From the NCBI GenBank assembly GCA_012295275.1, contig CM022679.1:4687657-4730156 (forward strand): 42,500 nt of DNA, given 5' to 3'. The translations under genes were made by a program, and so were the position numbers. Position 1 is the first letter of the stretch; each line of letters begins with the position of its first letter. Origin of the DNA: Chrysomallon squamiferum (lineage: Eukaryota > Mollusca > Gastropoda > Neomphalida > Peltospiridae). The notes below the pieces were generated by a model. That model had not been told where the DNA came from, ran no database searches, and saw only the letters and a program-made list of their open reading frames with translations. This document shows, piece by piece, positions 22,786 to 33,785 of the stretch.

Positions 22786-23865
22786 ATTATATATATGTGC
22801 ACACATTACCTTTCAGTTTACGTTTGTGTTGTCAGTTACAACACATTATGATTATTATTATTATTATTATTATTACTGAAAGGTTCAGAAAAATGGCTGA
22901 TTATTACAACAAACACACCCTGTAGAATAGACATGTGACATAAGGACTATTTCAAGTGTTTGTTAAAAAATACTGTTAAAAGAAAGAATTTGTACAAACC
23001 AATTCCAATCATTCCAATACAGCACACAATCTCAGGAATTTCATTCCAGGCTCTTTTTATAAGAGAGATTCCTAAAAATAGAAACATTTTATGATATTCT
23101 GTCTACATTATAATTTATACATAAATCAAAAATTTTACTTTGGCATTTTTTTTTATTAAAATCAGGATTGATCAACTATTTTATTAAATTTTCAAAGTAA
23201 TATTGATAAATACATCACCAGAACTCTTTGTGTGTGTGTCCGTGTGTGTGTGTGTGTGTGTGTGTGGTTGTGGGTGATGGAAAGAATCCAAACACTGAAA
23301 CAGGTTCAAAAAAATAAGATGATATGGAGTAAAGCAGTCCAAAATACTGTAGAGATTATGACAGTGATATGTCATTATTTGTGTGTATTTATATATTTTA
23401 ACATAATGTAGTGTATCAAAATGATTATCATGTAACAAATCATAATTAAGATTTATGACCTTTGTTTTAAAGATGTGCATGGCATATTTTTCATAGTGCT
23501 TTTTACATTTTGATTTTCATATTATCTTGATTTAAAACCCAATTTAAAATGTGTTTACATTTGTGCACCTAACGAAATGTAATCAGCAATGACATCAATA
23601 TCAGATGTTATTGTTAATCTGTTAGTAGCATTAGACTATTAGTATTACAGTTTCAATGTCATTGTCATTTGGCATAATTTGCTGTTGAATTTTCGAGTTT
23701 CAAGTTCAGTCATTTAATTGACTAATGAGTTATGCGATGAAGTCCTCTTTCATTTGTTACTCTTTTTATTTTTTAGTGAATTAATAAATCACTCCAGACT
23801 GTTCTATAAAAATATTAAGGTTAAAATAAAATGTATATACCTGTCGTTGCCCCTCTGGATGCCAT
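21780..23865 (-). CDS. Small single-span mitochondrial protein, NDUFA3-like
   Basis: Four minus-strand exons: 23865-23841, 23071-23000, 22381-22301, 21826-21780. They sum to 225 nt, or 74 residues plus TGA, and every junction is phase 1. The ATG lies in CCAAAATGGC. The protein has a short basic N-terminus, then SLIKRAWNEIPEI (11-23), one hydrophobic span at about 22-41 (IVCCIGMIGIGVFGVTVGTY), and a polar Tyr-rich tail ending TKEIYN. The pattern of Lys-x-Ala-Trp-x-x-x-Pro just before one membrane span, together with the length, resembles complex I accessory subunit NDUFA3. NDUFA4- or B12D-type respiratory proteins are an alternative. Inner-membrane location is inferred. The gene diverges from GFER. 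Confidence 0.72.
21970..22016. repeat. (ATT)n microsatellite
   Basis: Sixteen or so copies in intron 3 of the NDUFA3-like gene. The poly-Asn minus-strand frame here merges the last coding exon with intron. Confidence 0.95.
22737..22785. repeat. (GT)n microsatellite
   Basis: About 24 copies in intron 2 of the NDUFA3-like gene, close to a smaller (ATT)n tract at about 22855-22875. Confidence 0.95.
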
Positions 23866-24137
23866 TTTGGATAGGCGTTTGATCTGTGCGTATTTTCCTC
23901 TATATTTATTAGAGAACCGAAATGGTACATTATAGACGTCTTTTGCTTACATTTAGTTTCTTTTTAAAGTATATAATAATACTATTTTCATTTTGTTTGT
24001 TTGATTACTAGATTTACATCGCGCTGAACAATATAAAATAATACGACCTAAACATCTACAGTATAAAAACATTCGTCGTGGTCTTTAGCTCCAATACAAT
24101 TCTTACGTATGGCTCCGAATACCGGATATCAAGCAAG
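23866..24137. promoter_or_regulatory. Bidirectional promoter between the NDUFA3-like gene and GFER
   Basis: Only 272 bp separate the two start codons. The interval holds TATAAAA at 24062-24068 on the GFER side and a TAGACGTCT palindrome near 23935. A YY1-like CAAAATGGC overlaps the NDUFA3-like start codon. Divergent pairing of two nuclear genes for mitochondrial proteins suggests shared control, which is inference. Confidence 0.55.
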
Positions 24138-24246
24138 ATGTCTGCGTCCACGAAAGAACATGCGAGTCGTTACATGCCAAATGAAACTGTACAATTACCG
24201 ATGCAGAAGCCTTGTCGTACTTGTACCGATTTTAAAACATGGATGA
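24109..24246 (+). other. Upstream ORF overlapping the GFER start
   Basis: The frame opens at ATG 24109, 41 nt after the TATA-like box, and runs 45 codons in a different frame to TGA at 24246, past the GFER ATG at 24138. If transcription begins upstream of 24109, this is the first AUG and would reduce GFER translation. Its predicted peptide is basic and Cys-containing. Nothing suggests an independent function. Confidence 0.35.
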
Positions 24247-26019
24247 AAATGCAAGGCAAATCAGTACAGGTAAAGTACAGTTAAAATGTGTTCTTACATA
24301 TTTTTTTATTATTTAATTTGTTGTAAATATTAGTTTACGTCAAGGTCAATTCTACAAGAATTACAGCTAAAATAGTTAATTAACAACTGTAATAGAAATT
24401 TTAAAAGTTATCTAAAATGTGTTTAACAGGTTTTCTTGGCAAAATAATTATATAATGAATATTCAGTTATAAATTTGTGAAGGGAAAACGAAAGTGCTTG
24501 TTTTGAATTGTGACAAGGTATAAAACCCCTGGGGCGCTGTTCCACTGAACAGTTAATGATTTATCATAAATGAAATAATAAGATAAAAGCATAAAAGATT
24601 TTTAAAAACCAAGATCTTGAACATTTTAAAATAAGTGGTACTTGTTCATGTAACTCTTGTCAGAATAATTATTATATTTCATTCTTTCTTTTTACAATGA
24701 AAATTTCTGATGAAATACTTTTATCATGTTCTTAATTTGTTTTTTTCAGATATCTGATGCAACAGATAAATAAAATTGTTAAATTTATTTATTTATTTAT
24801 TTATTATATTTCTTTTAGATACTGATAAAAATATCCTATAAGAAACATTTCTCAAAAAGTCAAATTTAATTTTTAATTTTAATTTTAACAAGTGTTTATT
24901 TCTGATGTAAAAATTAATTTAAAAAAATAAAATAAAATAAAAGATAAAAACAAATGAAAGTTATCACTAAAATAATTTTTTTATTTTTATAAATCAACTA
25001 TTCTTAATTAACACAGGTAAAACCGTCTGATGAAAAACATTTATCAAACTGTCCACTCGACAAAGATGAACTGGGACGTAACACATGGTCTTTCCTACAC
25101 ACAATGGCTGCATATTATCCAGGAACACCTTCAGTTCAAGAGAAATTAAACATGACTCAGTTTATGCAACTTTTTGCACAATTCTATCCATGTGATTACT
25201 GTTCCAAAGATTTAAGCAACGAGTAAGTTTTAAGTATTAAACTTTTGTATATCTTCTTCTTCTTTTTCCTTTTTTTTTTTTAAATTTTTTTTTTTTTAAC
25301 TTCTCCTGTAACTGTAGTAAATGCTTTAGTTCTCAGAGGCAATCAAATATCACAGAATTTTCAAAGTATCACATTCAGTTTATAAGCATATTTTTCACAT
25401 AGGTATTCTCTGTTTTCACAATGGTTAAAATTTCTGGTGTCAGATTGCTCTATATGTAATTTATTTTTAAATTGTAGAGGAATGTCAGAAATCAAATATT
25501 ACCAGTAATTCTCATCGCAATGTTAGAAATGTATTCAGATTTCAAATGAAGATGATCAGCTAGAAGGATTGCATCACTCAATAAAAGTGGAATAGATAAT
25601 ATTAAATAAGCCAGCATATTGGAAAGAAAATTGTTATATTTTATTACTGAAAACAAAATATAGTTATAAATAATTAAAACTGATAAATTTGGTCATGACT
25701 GATGTCCTTTTTGTAATATTTTAAATTATCAAGTAACCTGCATACCTGATTATCTCCCTTCAACTGTATTTTGATTTTTAGTTCTTTGCACTTTTTTTTT
25801 TGGTATAGAATAATTATAATTTTGTTTATTTTTATTTTCATTTTATTTTTTTTTTTTTTTTTATTTATTCTATTCTATTTTAATTTATTTTATTTTTTAT
25901 TTATTTATTTATTTATTTATTATTATTTTCTATTTTTTTTTTTTTATTATTAATTTATTATTATTAATATTTTTTATTTTTTTTTTTTTTTTTTTATTGT
26001 TATTATTTATTATTTCTTT

Positions 26020-26066
<47 letters not shown>

Positions 26067-26389
26067 TTTTTTTTTTATTTATTTTTTTATTTATTTATTT
26101 ATTGTTATTATTATTATTATTATTTATTTTTTATTTTTATTTTTTTAATTTACTTTTTAATATTATATTTAATACCATACTGATATTAAATGGATGGTTT
26201 CTTTTTTTTTATAATTTTTATTTCAGTTTGAAGCAGAGTCCTCCAGATGTTTCCAGTCAACACAATTTTTCTCAATGGCTGTGTCGACTGCATAACAAAG
26301 TGAACAGAAAACTGGGGAAACCTGAGTTCGACTGCAGTCAAGTGAATGAAAGATGGCGCGATGGATGGAAAGATGGAAGTTGTGGATGA
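24138..26389 (+). CDS. GFER: FAD-linked sulfhydryl oxidase ALR (Erv1 family)
   Basis: Exons 24138-24269, 25017-25222 and 26227-26389 sum to 501 nt (166 residues). The enzyme oxidises thiols in the mitochondrial intermembrane space, re-forming the disulfide of the MIA40 import receptor and passing electrons to cytochrome c or oxygen. The N-terminus carries the shuttle pair CRTC (26-29) followed by DFKTWM, as in long-form ALR. The FAD-binding core has [18 protein letters not shown] (62-79), the redox pair CDYC (103-106), [16 protein letters not shown] (130-145), FDC (147-149) and the tail [12 protein letters not shown] (154-165). All expected cysteines are present. The ATG at 24138 has A at -3. 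The upstream out-of-frame ATG at 24109 overlaps it. Intron 2 has about 370 bp of T/A low-complexity DNA near its 3' end. Confidence 0.95.
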
Positions 26390-26684
26390 CATAATGTGTT
26401 GTTTTATACAAATATTTATTAAAATATATAAAAAAAAAAAACAAGGTAAAACCCCGGACACTACAGGTATAAAAAAAAAAAATAGCAATTTGATGACGTC
26501 AATGACACGAGAATTATATTTGCATTAACATGCGTAAACGCACACAGACACTGAAACATTCAAGTATATGTACAGACAATATATTTAGGATTTGGATATA
26601 CATATTTGTACCTGTTTCATGAGTCATCCTTTTGTTTTACTTTCTCACTCTGTTATTTGTTACCCATGTTACCTGTTTTGTAAT

Positions 26685-26690
26685 AATAAA
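26685..26690 (+). terminator. Candidate GFER poly(A) signal
   Basis: AATAAA about 296 nt past the TGA, after a less AT-rich 3' UTR-like stretch. Confidence 0.4.
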
Positions 26691-27963
26691 TCGTATTACT
26701 TATTAATACTAACTGTTAAACACAGCCGTAACCAGCATTAGAATATCTTTATTACTTTAAGTATTTTTAAAATTAGATGTTAAACTAATATCATGTATAA
26801 AGACCTTTAAAACATTTTGTATGCCTCTATTATTATTTTGATTAAAATTAATACTATTCTTTGCAGATAATAAAGACGACAATAAAGATAATACAACAAA
26901 CATACAGATATTAGAAAAAAATATATATATATATTTATACCATTTTTCTATATTTATTACAGTTAAAAAAAGAACTAAAGCATGCTATACCATCTTCCTA
27001 ATTTATTAAAATTTTCTTGCAAGTTATTAAAACTTGTTACATGGAAGTTTTAAAAATATTTTGTCTGCTGGCTTAATTCATCATAGGTGCATATTTAAAA
27101 ATATTTAAACAAATAGAGTTCAGTGTGGAAGTTGTGTTTTGATTTTATTCTTTGATTCAGAGAAATGTGATGTACATTTATCAGTTTATGATAAACAAGT
27201 GTTGCATTAAAATTTATCTTTTATTGCCTAAATAATTTGTGTACCTCAAAGAAAGTTATTATTTTATTAATATTATTTTATATTATTATATATGAGTGTG
27301 TGTGTGTGTTTGTATATATGCATATACCTTTTTTCTATAAATTTTTTAAAAATTATTTAATTTGTTTTACTTTTAAATTTATTTATTTAAATTTTTTTTG
27401 TTTTTTTTTTCATTTATTTAATTTAATTTTTTTTATTATTATTAATTTATCTGTATTCTATATATGTGATTGTTTTTATTTCTTCTTACAAGTAATATAA
27501 TACAAAACAAACAGTGTTACTTCATTTCATTTACTTGTTAAAATGATTGTTTCATTTGTTAATGCAACCATTGCTAATAATAAAGTATCACAAAATAGAA
27601 TAAATCTGCAAACATATTTGGAAGATCCTCTTGATTCTATCTTTCATTTTTTTTCTTCTTTTTCATTTTGTTTTTATTTATTTATTTATTTTTCTTCTCC
27701 GATTCAGATATGTTATGGCAATTTTGTCTGAAATTTATTTTTTAGTCACGGAATTAATTAAAGAACAGTAAATTAATGGGGATAATGAAATATTTCACGT
27801 GATAAAAAAAATTAACAATTAAACTATATATTTTTCATTCATGTTCAAATTTTACATGTTGTTTTGCTTCAGTAGAAGTGTGATGTGAAAAGAAATTTTA
27901 GTTCCCAATTTATTTCTAAATTGAACTTATGATGATGTGAATATAGATAGATAGATATATAGA

Positions 27964-27967
<4 letters not shown>

Positions 27968-27997
<30 letters not shown>

Positions 27998-28020
27998 CAT
28001 ACATACATACATACATACAC
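27968..28020. repeat. (CATA)n microsatellite
   Basis: About 13 copies of the tetranucleotide preceded by GATA units. Confidence 0.95.
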
Positions 28021-28450
28021 TTTATCATCCCATATATACAGTGGACCAAACATTTATTACAAATGATGGAAACAACCATTTTCATTTGTTTACAAGCACT
28101 CTTTGTCCACTGAATAATCAAAAATTATAACTTACCATTTCCATGAGTTGAAAACAAGCCAAATATTCATTACGTCACCAACCACGAAACATAGAATACA
28201 TCATGCAATTTCTCCAAGGTATTGTTGCAACAATTGTTTTATGATGCATGTTGAATTATTGCATCGAATGATCATTAATTAACCTATTTATGGCTGTACT
28301 GATCATTAATTTGTCTGTCCATACTGTTCTTCGTCATTTTTTTATATCAAATATTAAACATTAATGTATGTTTTTATTTAAATCTTTGTAAACATCTTGG
28401 GGTAAAATTTGGATTTTTAATAAAACCTTTAAAATGTATGTGTATATGTA

Positions 28451-28493
<43 letters not shown>

Positions 28494-28679
28494 ATTTTTC
28501 CATAGAGATTAAGATTGTGAAACCTATAAAACCAACAGAGAAGGCTTTCCGATATATATTTTTTTCTTTTGCTTCACTTTTCTGCTTAATTGATCCCTAA
28601 CTCTGTTGTGTTAAAACCCTTGACACACACATTAGGTGTATCTTAAGAAGTGCAACAACAACAACAACCAAAATGTGAT

Positions 28680-29030
28680 ACACCATATTTCTGATATTAT
28701 TCAATTACTTTATTGTTGGCAAAAATTAGAATTCGAAATGGTGTACTTGTCTTTTTCTGATACTTTATCATTTAATAAAAGACTAAAATTTGAACTGTAT
28801 CTGTATTATTTGAATACTTCATTATTACCAAAGATTAGAATTAAGCTGTTACTTTTGATTTTTCTGATACTTTATTATCGGCAAATAATGATGTTAAGTA
28901 TTATGTTCTTTTATTTCCATATTTCAAAACAGTGTACTTACATTATTTGAATACTTTATTATTAGCAAATAACAATGTTAAATATTACGTTCTTTTATTT
29001 CCATATTTCACTGGAACAACCAAAAAACCT
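28680..29030. repeat. Degenerate tandem repeat, about 86-bp period
   Basis: Two clear copies of a block ending TTCTTTTATTTCCATATTTC lie at about 28873-28925 and 28959-29010. More diverged relatives with TGATACTTTATCA and TTTGAATACTTCATTATTA occur upstream. No coding signal. Confidence 0.6.
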
Positions 29031-29873
29031 AATGATTTGAAAATGTAGAACTTTGCTTCTTTGCTGTTATTAGCAAAGATTCGATCCTAGTACGAAACAG
29101 ACAATCACTTGGAGGTTTGCATACTTTATATTTCCTTGATTAATTATTAACAACACTGAGAATATACTTCAAGTATCTTAAATGATTTATAAAGATCATG
29201 TATGAAAGTAAATTTAAAACTTGACAATTGTTTGAATTATATATAGTCTGTATTTTGCTACACTGATGTATTTTTGTTTTTCAGGGCACTTTGTGATCAG
29301 AATGTATGAATTCATCCACTTTTTAATAAACAGTTTTATACAACAGAATGTTATGTTATACATTTCACAGGTAATAAATATTGTGGAAAAAGTACAATCT
29401 TGATAATGGAAATAACAGGTAAAAAGAGTCTGAAAACAGTCTTCATTTAAAAAATAGTAGATTGTTGTTACTTTACATAAGGACGTTTTTTTTTCCCACA
29501 ACTTAAGAAATATCAGCTTTATCCTGTCGAGATGTGAATTCCAAACCGAGTTAGACATGTATATATATATATATATATATCAGACAAAATAAATAATATA
29601 TAAAAAGGGAAATGTATAAAAATGAAACAATCTTTCAGTACTATATCACAAATACTGGATAAAAAACAATAAAATCTCAAATGTTTTATATAACGAAACA
29701 ATTTTTTTTAAAATACTTATTACATTGTAAATATGACTAAGTTTAATAATGCGAGGAAGAGCTAGGATGAGCAAAATGTTCACAAAATGAAACAGGAATG
29801 AAAATTCTTTACAACTAAACTGGGTGGCAAAGCTGATGGGGACACTGGTCCTGCTGAGATTAGATCTCATCCA

Positions 29874-29917
29874 TTACAGCTCCTCCATACCTTGGAGGAT
29901 TTCATAATACACGGTGC
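29874..29917 (-). other. Possible terminal exon
   Basis: After an AG in TTGGGAG the sequence reads (G)TVYYEILQGMEEL then TAA, compatible with a phase-1 upstream exon such as 30941-30849. An alternative acceptor 8 nt upstream (CATCACAG) would put the same frame in phase 2 with two more residues. It sits in a small island of higher GC. Confidence 0.35.
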
Positions 29918-30848
29918 CTCCCAAGCTGTGATGTGGTTACAAAAACAAACACATTCAACAAATGCACAAAGAAGCAAAGAAAATAAAAATAAAAATGAAG
30001 TAAGAATAATTATACGAACACTAACTTTAAAATTTATTAATTTTTCATGCTTTAAAAAAATAAAATAATAGTAAAAAAATATTATTGCATCCAGATCACA
30101 ATATCACAGTTATGGAGTTTTAAATCATTGTCTTACAATGTCATATAAAAGTTAAAATAACACGACATGAAATATTATAGTAACAAAAATAAGAATCTTA
30201 TTCTTTGTAACACACATACATGTATTGGCATGAATATTTATTCATACAAATATGTACACAGAGTTTAAAATATATATTATTAAAAAACATTAACATATAC
30301 ATACAGTATAAGATATATCAAAAGAGTCATGAATTTAAAAAAAAAAAAAACAAGTATTTCATCAAAAAATCTTTGATATTTTCTTCTTTCTTTCATTTTG
30401 TGGTTAATTTTAAGAAAAAGACTCAGTCGTGGCTTCCATTAATTTTAGAATTTTTTACAATTACAGTTTTTGTAAAAAAAAAAAAAAAAAGAAAAACAAA
30501 TTCTAGTTCAAATTTGCTTTTCAAAGTGTTTTTTAAAGGCATTAAAATGATTTAACCAGTTAACAAAGTTACTATTTTCACTATTTTTTGTCATATCAAA
30601 GATAACAACATTTTTAGTAAAACTGATGCAAATCCCTGTTCTTTTAATATGCACAAATATATTATATCCCATAAGTGATAAATAATATTACATTCAACAA
30701 CTAAATGTTGTACTGTATAACAAAAACTGCAAGTAATACTGTTAATAAAATGGACCATATGCTATAATTTATTAGTATCTGAACATTTTACTTAGTTCTG
30801 TTTACAATGATTTACTGAATTTTGGTCATTGTTTTGTTTTGGTTTCAC

Positions 30849-30941
30849 CTGGTGTTGTTTTTTCTTTCTGTACTATCTCTGTTTGATTTTTGGCCTCAGT
30901 GGACTTCAATACCAGAGTCACCAGACAAATTTCATTTTGAA
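30849..30941 (-). other. Probable exon of unassigned gene
   Basis: 93 nt between ATGTGACAG and GTGAAACC, open in phase 1-1 and reading QNEICLVTLVLKSTEAKNQT then EIVQKEKTTP. Codon content and both splice sites look real. It may be a further 3' exon of the cassette gene in an isoform that skips the stop at 32390, or part of a separate gene. The phase would join to 29917-29874. Confidence 0.4.
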
Positions 30942-32219
30942 CTGTCACATGACATGATAAACAGTAATCACTGATAAGTAATTATGTTACACTTCTTGCT
31001 TTTTTTTCAAAAATTACTTGGCATCTAACAGTTTACAAATATCACAGTATAACAGCAGAAATGAAAAACACACTTTCAGTGAATTCAACTTGAGTTTGGT
31101 AAAAATGGCTACTATCAATGCATAAATATTTTGAAAAGTTTTTTTTTTGAACATGCTGCTCAATAACTGTCTTTCCTGTCTGTGTGACATTCATCTTCAT
31201 CAAGCTGTTAGAGCCATTTCTCCATAGTTGGGTTATCTCAGGTTAATGTACTTTCTTTTATGGTTACTGAAAAAGTGCATATAAAAAAGTCCTCGTTATT
31301 AATCAAAATAATAAATTTAAAAAAAAAAAAAAAAAAAAAAATAAAAAAAAATAAGCCTATCAAATGTTCTCTCTTTCATTATTTGTGTGATTCATAACTT
31401 TATAAACGACATCAAAAACTATAAATCTAAAATTTGTGGAGAGTTCTGTTAACAAATCACATTTAGCTCGTAAATAATAACCATTATCATCGCAAAAATC
31501 TATTTCTCATCAATTATTTCTTTCTGATTATATCTCACATCTTTCTGTGTCTCAGCATCAAATACAAAGAAATAACTTAAATATATTCTGAATACTTAGT
31601 AGTTTATTTTTTATTTGATTTTTTGCTGTCCAATATTTAATAACAAAAAAGTAAAATATACACATATACATTCTCCTTCCTATCAAATCATGAAAATGAT
31701 TAAATAATTAATAATGTTTCACAGGTCTTCTGTTGTGCACGACTGTGTGTGTGTGTGTGTGTGTGTGTGCTTGTTCTTTTGTTTTCTTGGTTCGACTTCT
31801 AATAATCATGTTACTGAGGGGCAATTTATTTTGAGAATAAAACAATTTGAATTCAGTGTATTGAGTTAAACAGTTTTAAGTAAGAATGAAATGTGGCAAC
31901 ACTTCATATCAAATTACTGTACACTTTGTAAACAGGTATTCCTTTACATTTATTTTTATATTTTTTATTTATTCATTTGTTTGTTTGTTCTTTTACAGTT
32001 ACTTTTTGAAGTGCAATATAATAACTATACACACACACAGACAAGCATGTATTAAAGGTAAAGGATACCTAATTATATTTTTATTTTTAAAAACATTATA
32101 TAAATTTAAATTTTCTGGAATGCAGCATTTTTAAAAACAAAACCAAACAACATTTACATTTAATCTTTAAATATTCTAGTAGACAGTAGCCAAAGCTAAA
32201 ATTATTCAAAATTTAAAAC

Positions 32220-32225
32220 TTTATT
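32220..32225 (-). terminator. Candidate poly(A) signal of the cassette gene
   Basis: Minus-strand AATAAA about 165 nt past the TAA at 32390. Confidence 0.35.
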
Positions 32226-32389
32226 AACACAAACAAATTTATAATAAAATGTCCTTCATCCATCCCACCCATACATTTCTATAAGCAGCTGTATTATTTA
32301 GTCAATTACAGGTTTTCAAAAACTCATTGTCAGATATTACAACTAAACAATAAAATTACTGTTAAGAACAATTTACCAGTAAATTTGGT

Positions 32390-32479
32390 TTATGCCTTTG
32401 ATTCATCATGTTCCTGAGGTTCTTTGTTGTGGAAGGTTGCACCAAAACAAATCTCTTTGCTTTCAGAGTTTGCTGAAGT
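32390..32479 (-). other. Terminal exon of the cassette gene
   Basis: Acceptor TTGACTGCTAG, then TSANSESKEICFGATFH and on to HDESKA followed by TAA, in phase 0 as the previous exon requires. The alternative frame of the same exon is also open, so the frame rests on the phase of the exon before it. Confidence 0.5.
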
Positions 32480-33752
32480 CTAGCAGTCAAAAAAAAAAAA
32501 AAAATAACAGAAATAAAAAAATATGAATATAATATAAACTTTAGGTTTAAATTAAATACTAATTTTTTGTAATAATAATTATCGTCGTTATCATCATCAT
32601 CATTACTATTAACAAATGTTACCCAAAGGCAAATTATATTTTCAAAAATTAAATTATGTTTTCATATATTACTTACACAAACACATATACACACTTCCTC
32701 ACACATTCCCTCCCTCATTATCTGTATCTCCCCTTCCCTGCAGACCCCTCTCTCCCTCCATCATATGTCTGTGTATGTGTGTGTGTGTGAAAGCATGTAC
32801 ATATACAGATATATATTTGTAGACACACACACAAATACACTGATGTGTATTTACCACAGGCACCTCATTTAGATTCTCTCGTAAAGCAGGATACTGATCT
32901 ATACTAGTCAGCTCTTTAAGATTCTCAGCATCTTCATCCTGTAAGTCAGAAAAGCCTCCTACAGCTCCTTCAGTGACCCTTTCTGTGATAATCTCGTTAT
33001 AGCCATCCTATGAAAATATATGATTCAGAAATGAAAATTTCAGAGAAATTCTGACTTAGGTGTGCAAATAATGATAACTATGCTTCAGATGAATGTAAAA
33101 TATGACAGGATTTTTCCCATGTCACTGAAATTTTATCATCATTGTAATATTAAATACTTTTATTATCATTTATTACTATTTAACTATAATAATTCTCACA
33201 CACACACACACTTAGACAGACAGACCATCTGATACGGTTACAAATAATGGCATAGTCAGTGCACTATTTATTTATTAATGAATTCAAAACATTATTTTTA
33301 TATTTTCTAGAACGGGGAAGGAAAAAAAGAAGAAGAAACCATATTATGATCATTTCCCAAATCTTATTATATCACATTTTGTAGTTATTAGAAACAAATC
33401 TGTCTGTCAGAAACAGGTGAAGTGATTGCATGGAAGGAGACTATCACAGTAAATAGTTTAAAACTCAGAAGTGTGCATATTCTTCAGCTTACCAGTGATG
33501 GACCCATGTGTTTTTCTGCCGGCAGTTCTGTTTCCTGGATTCCTGCAATTCAGAGTTGAGAGTGAATTAATACTGGTAACACTGCAGAAGCAAAGTGTAT
33601 AGTTGTCCCAGAGATTGACACTAAAGACCTCAGTCTGACATGCTTTGGATCCATTCTGTGTTGCTGTTACATCAGACTACATTTATATAATGGGTGTGTC
33701 ATTTATTTATTTGTTTATATATTTATTTATTTTATTTATTTATTTATATATT

Positions 33753-33785
<33 letters not shown>

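Larger units (their letters stand above)
26691..29873. other. Intergenic, no gene seen
   Basis: AT-rich DNA with (CATA)n, poly(T) at 28467-28495 and the degenerate tandem repeat listed separately. Open frames here are rich in Phe/Ile/Tyr from low-complexity sequence. Confidence 0.5.

Noticed and set aside
26186-26488. Minus-strand frames over the last GFER exon
   Set aside because: Antisense shadows of the conserved ALR C-terminus.
29214-29870. Minus-strand frames of 60-114 codons
   Set aside because: AT-rich composition with Phe/Ile/Tyr/Cys bias and no splice or start context. They overlap (ATAT)n sequence.
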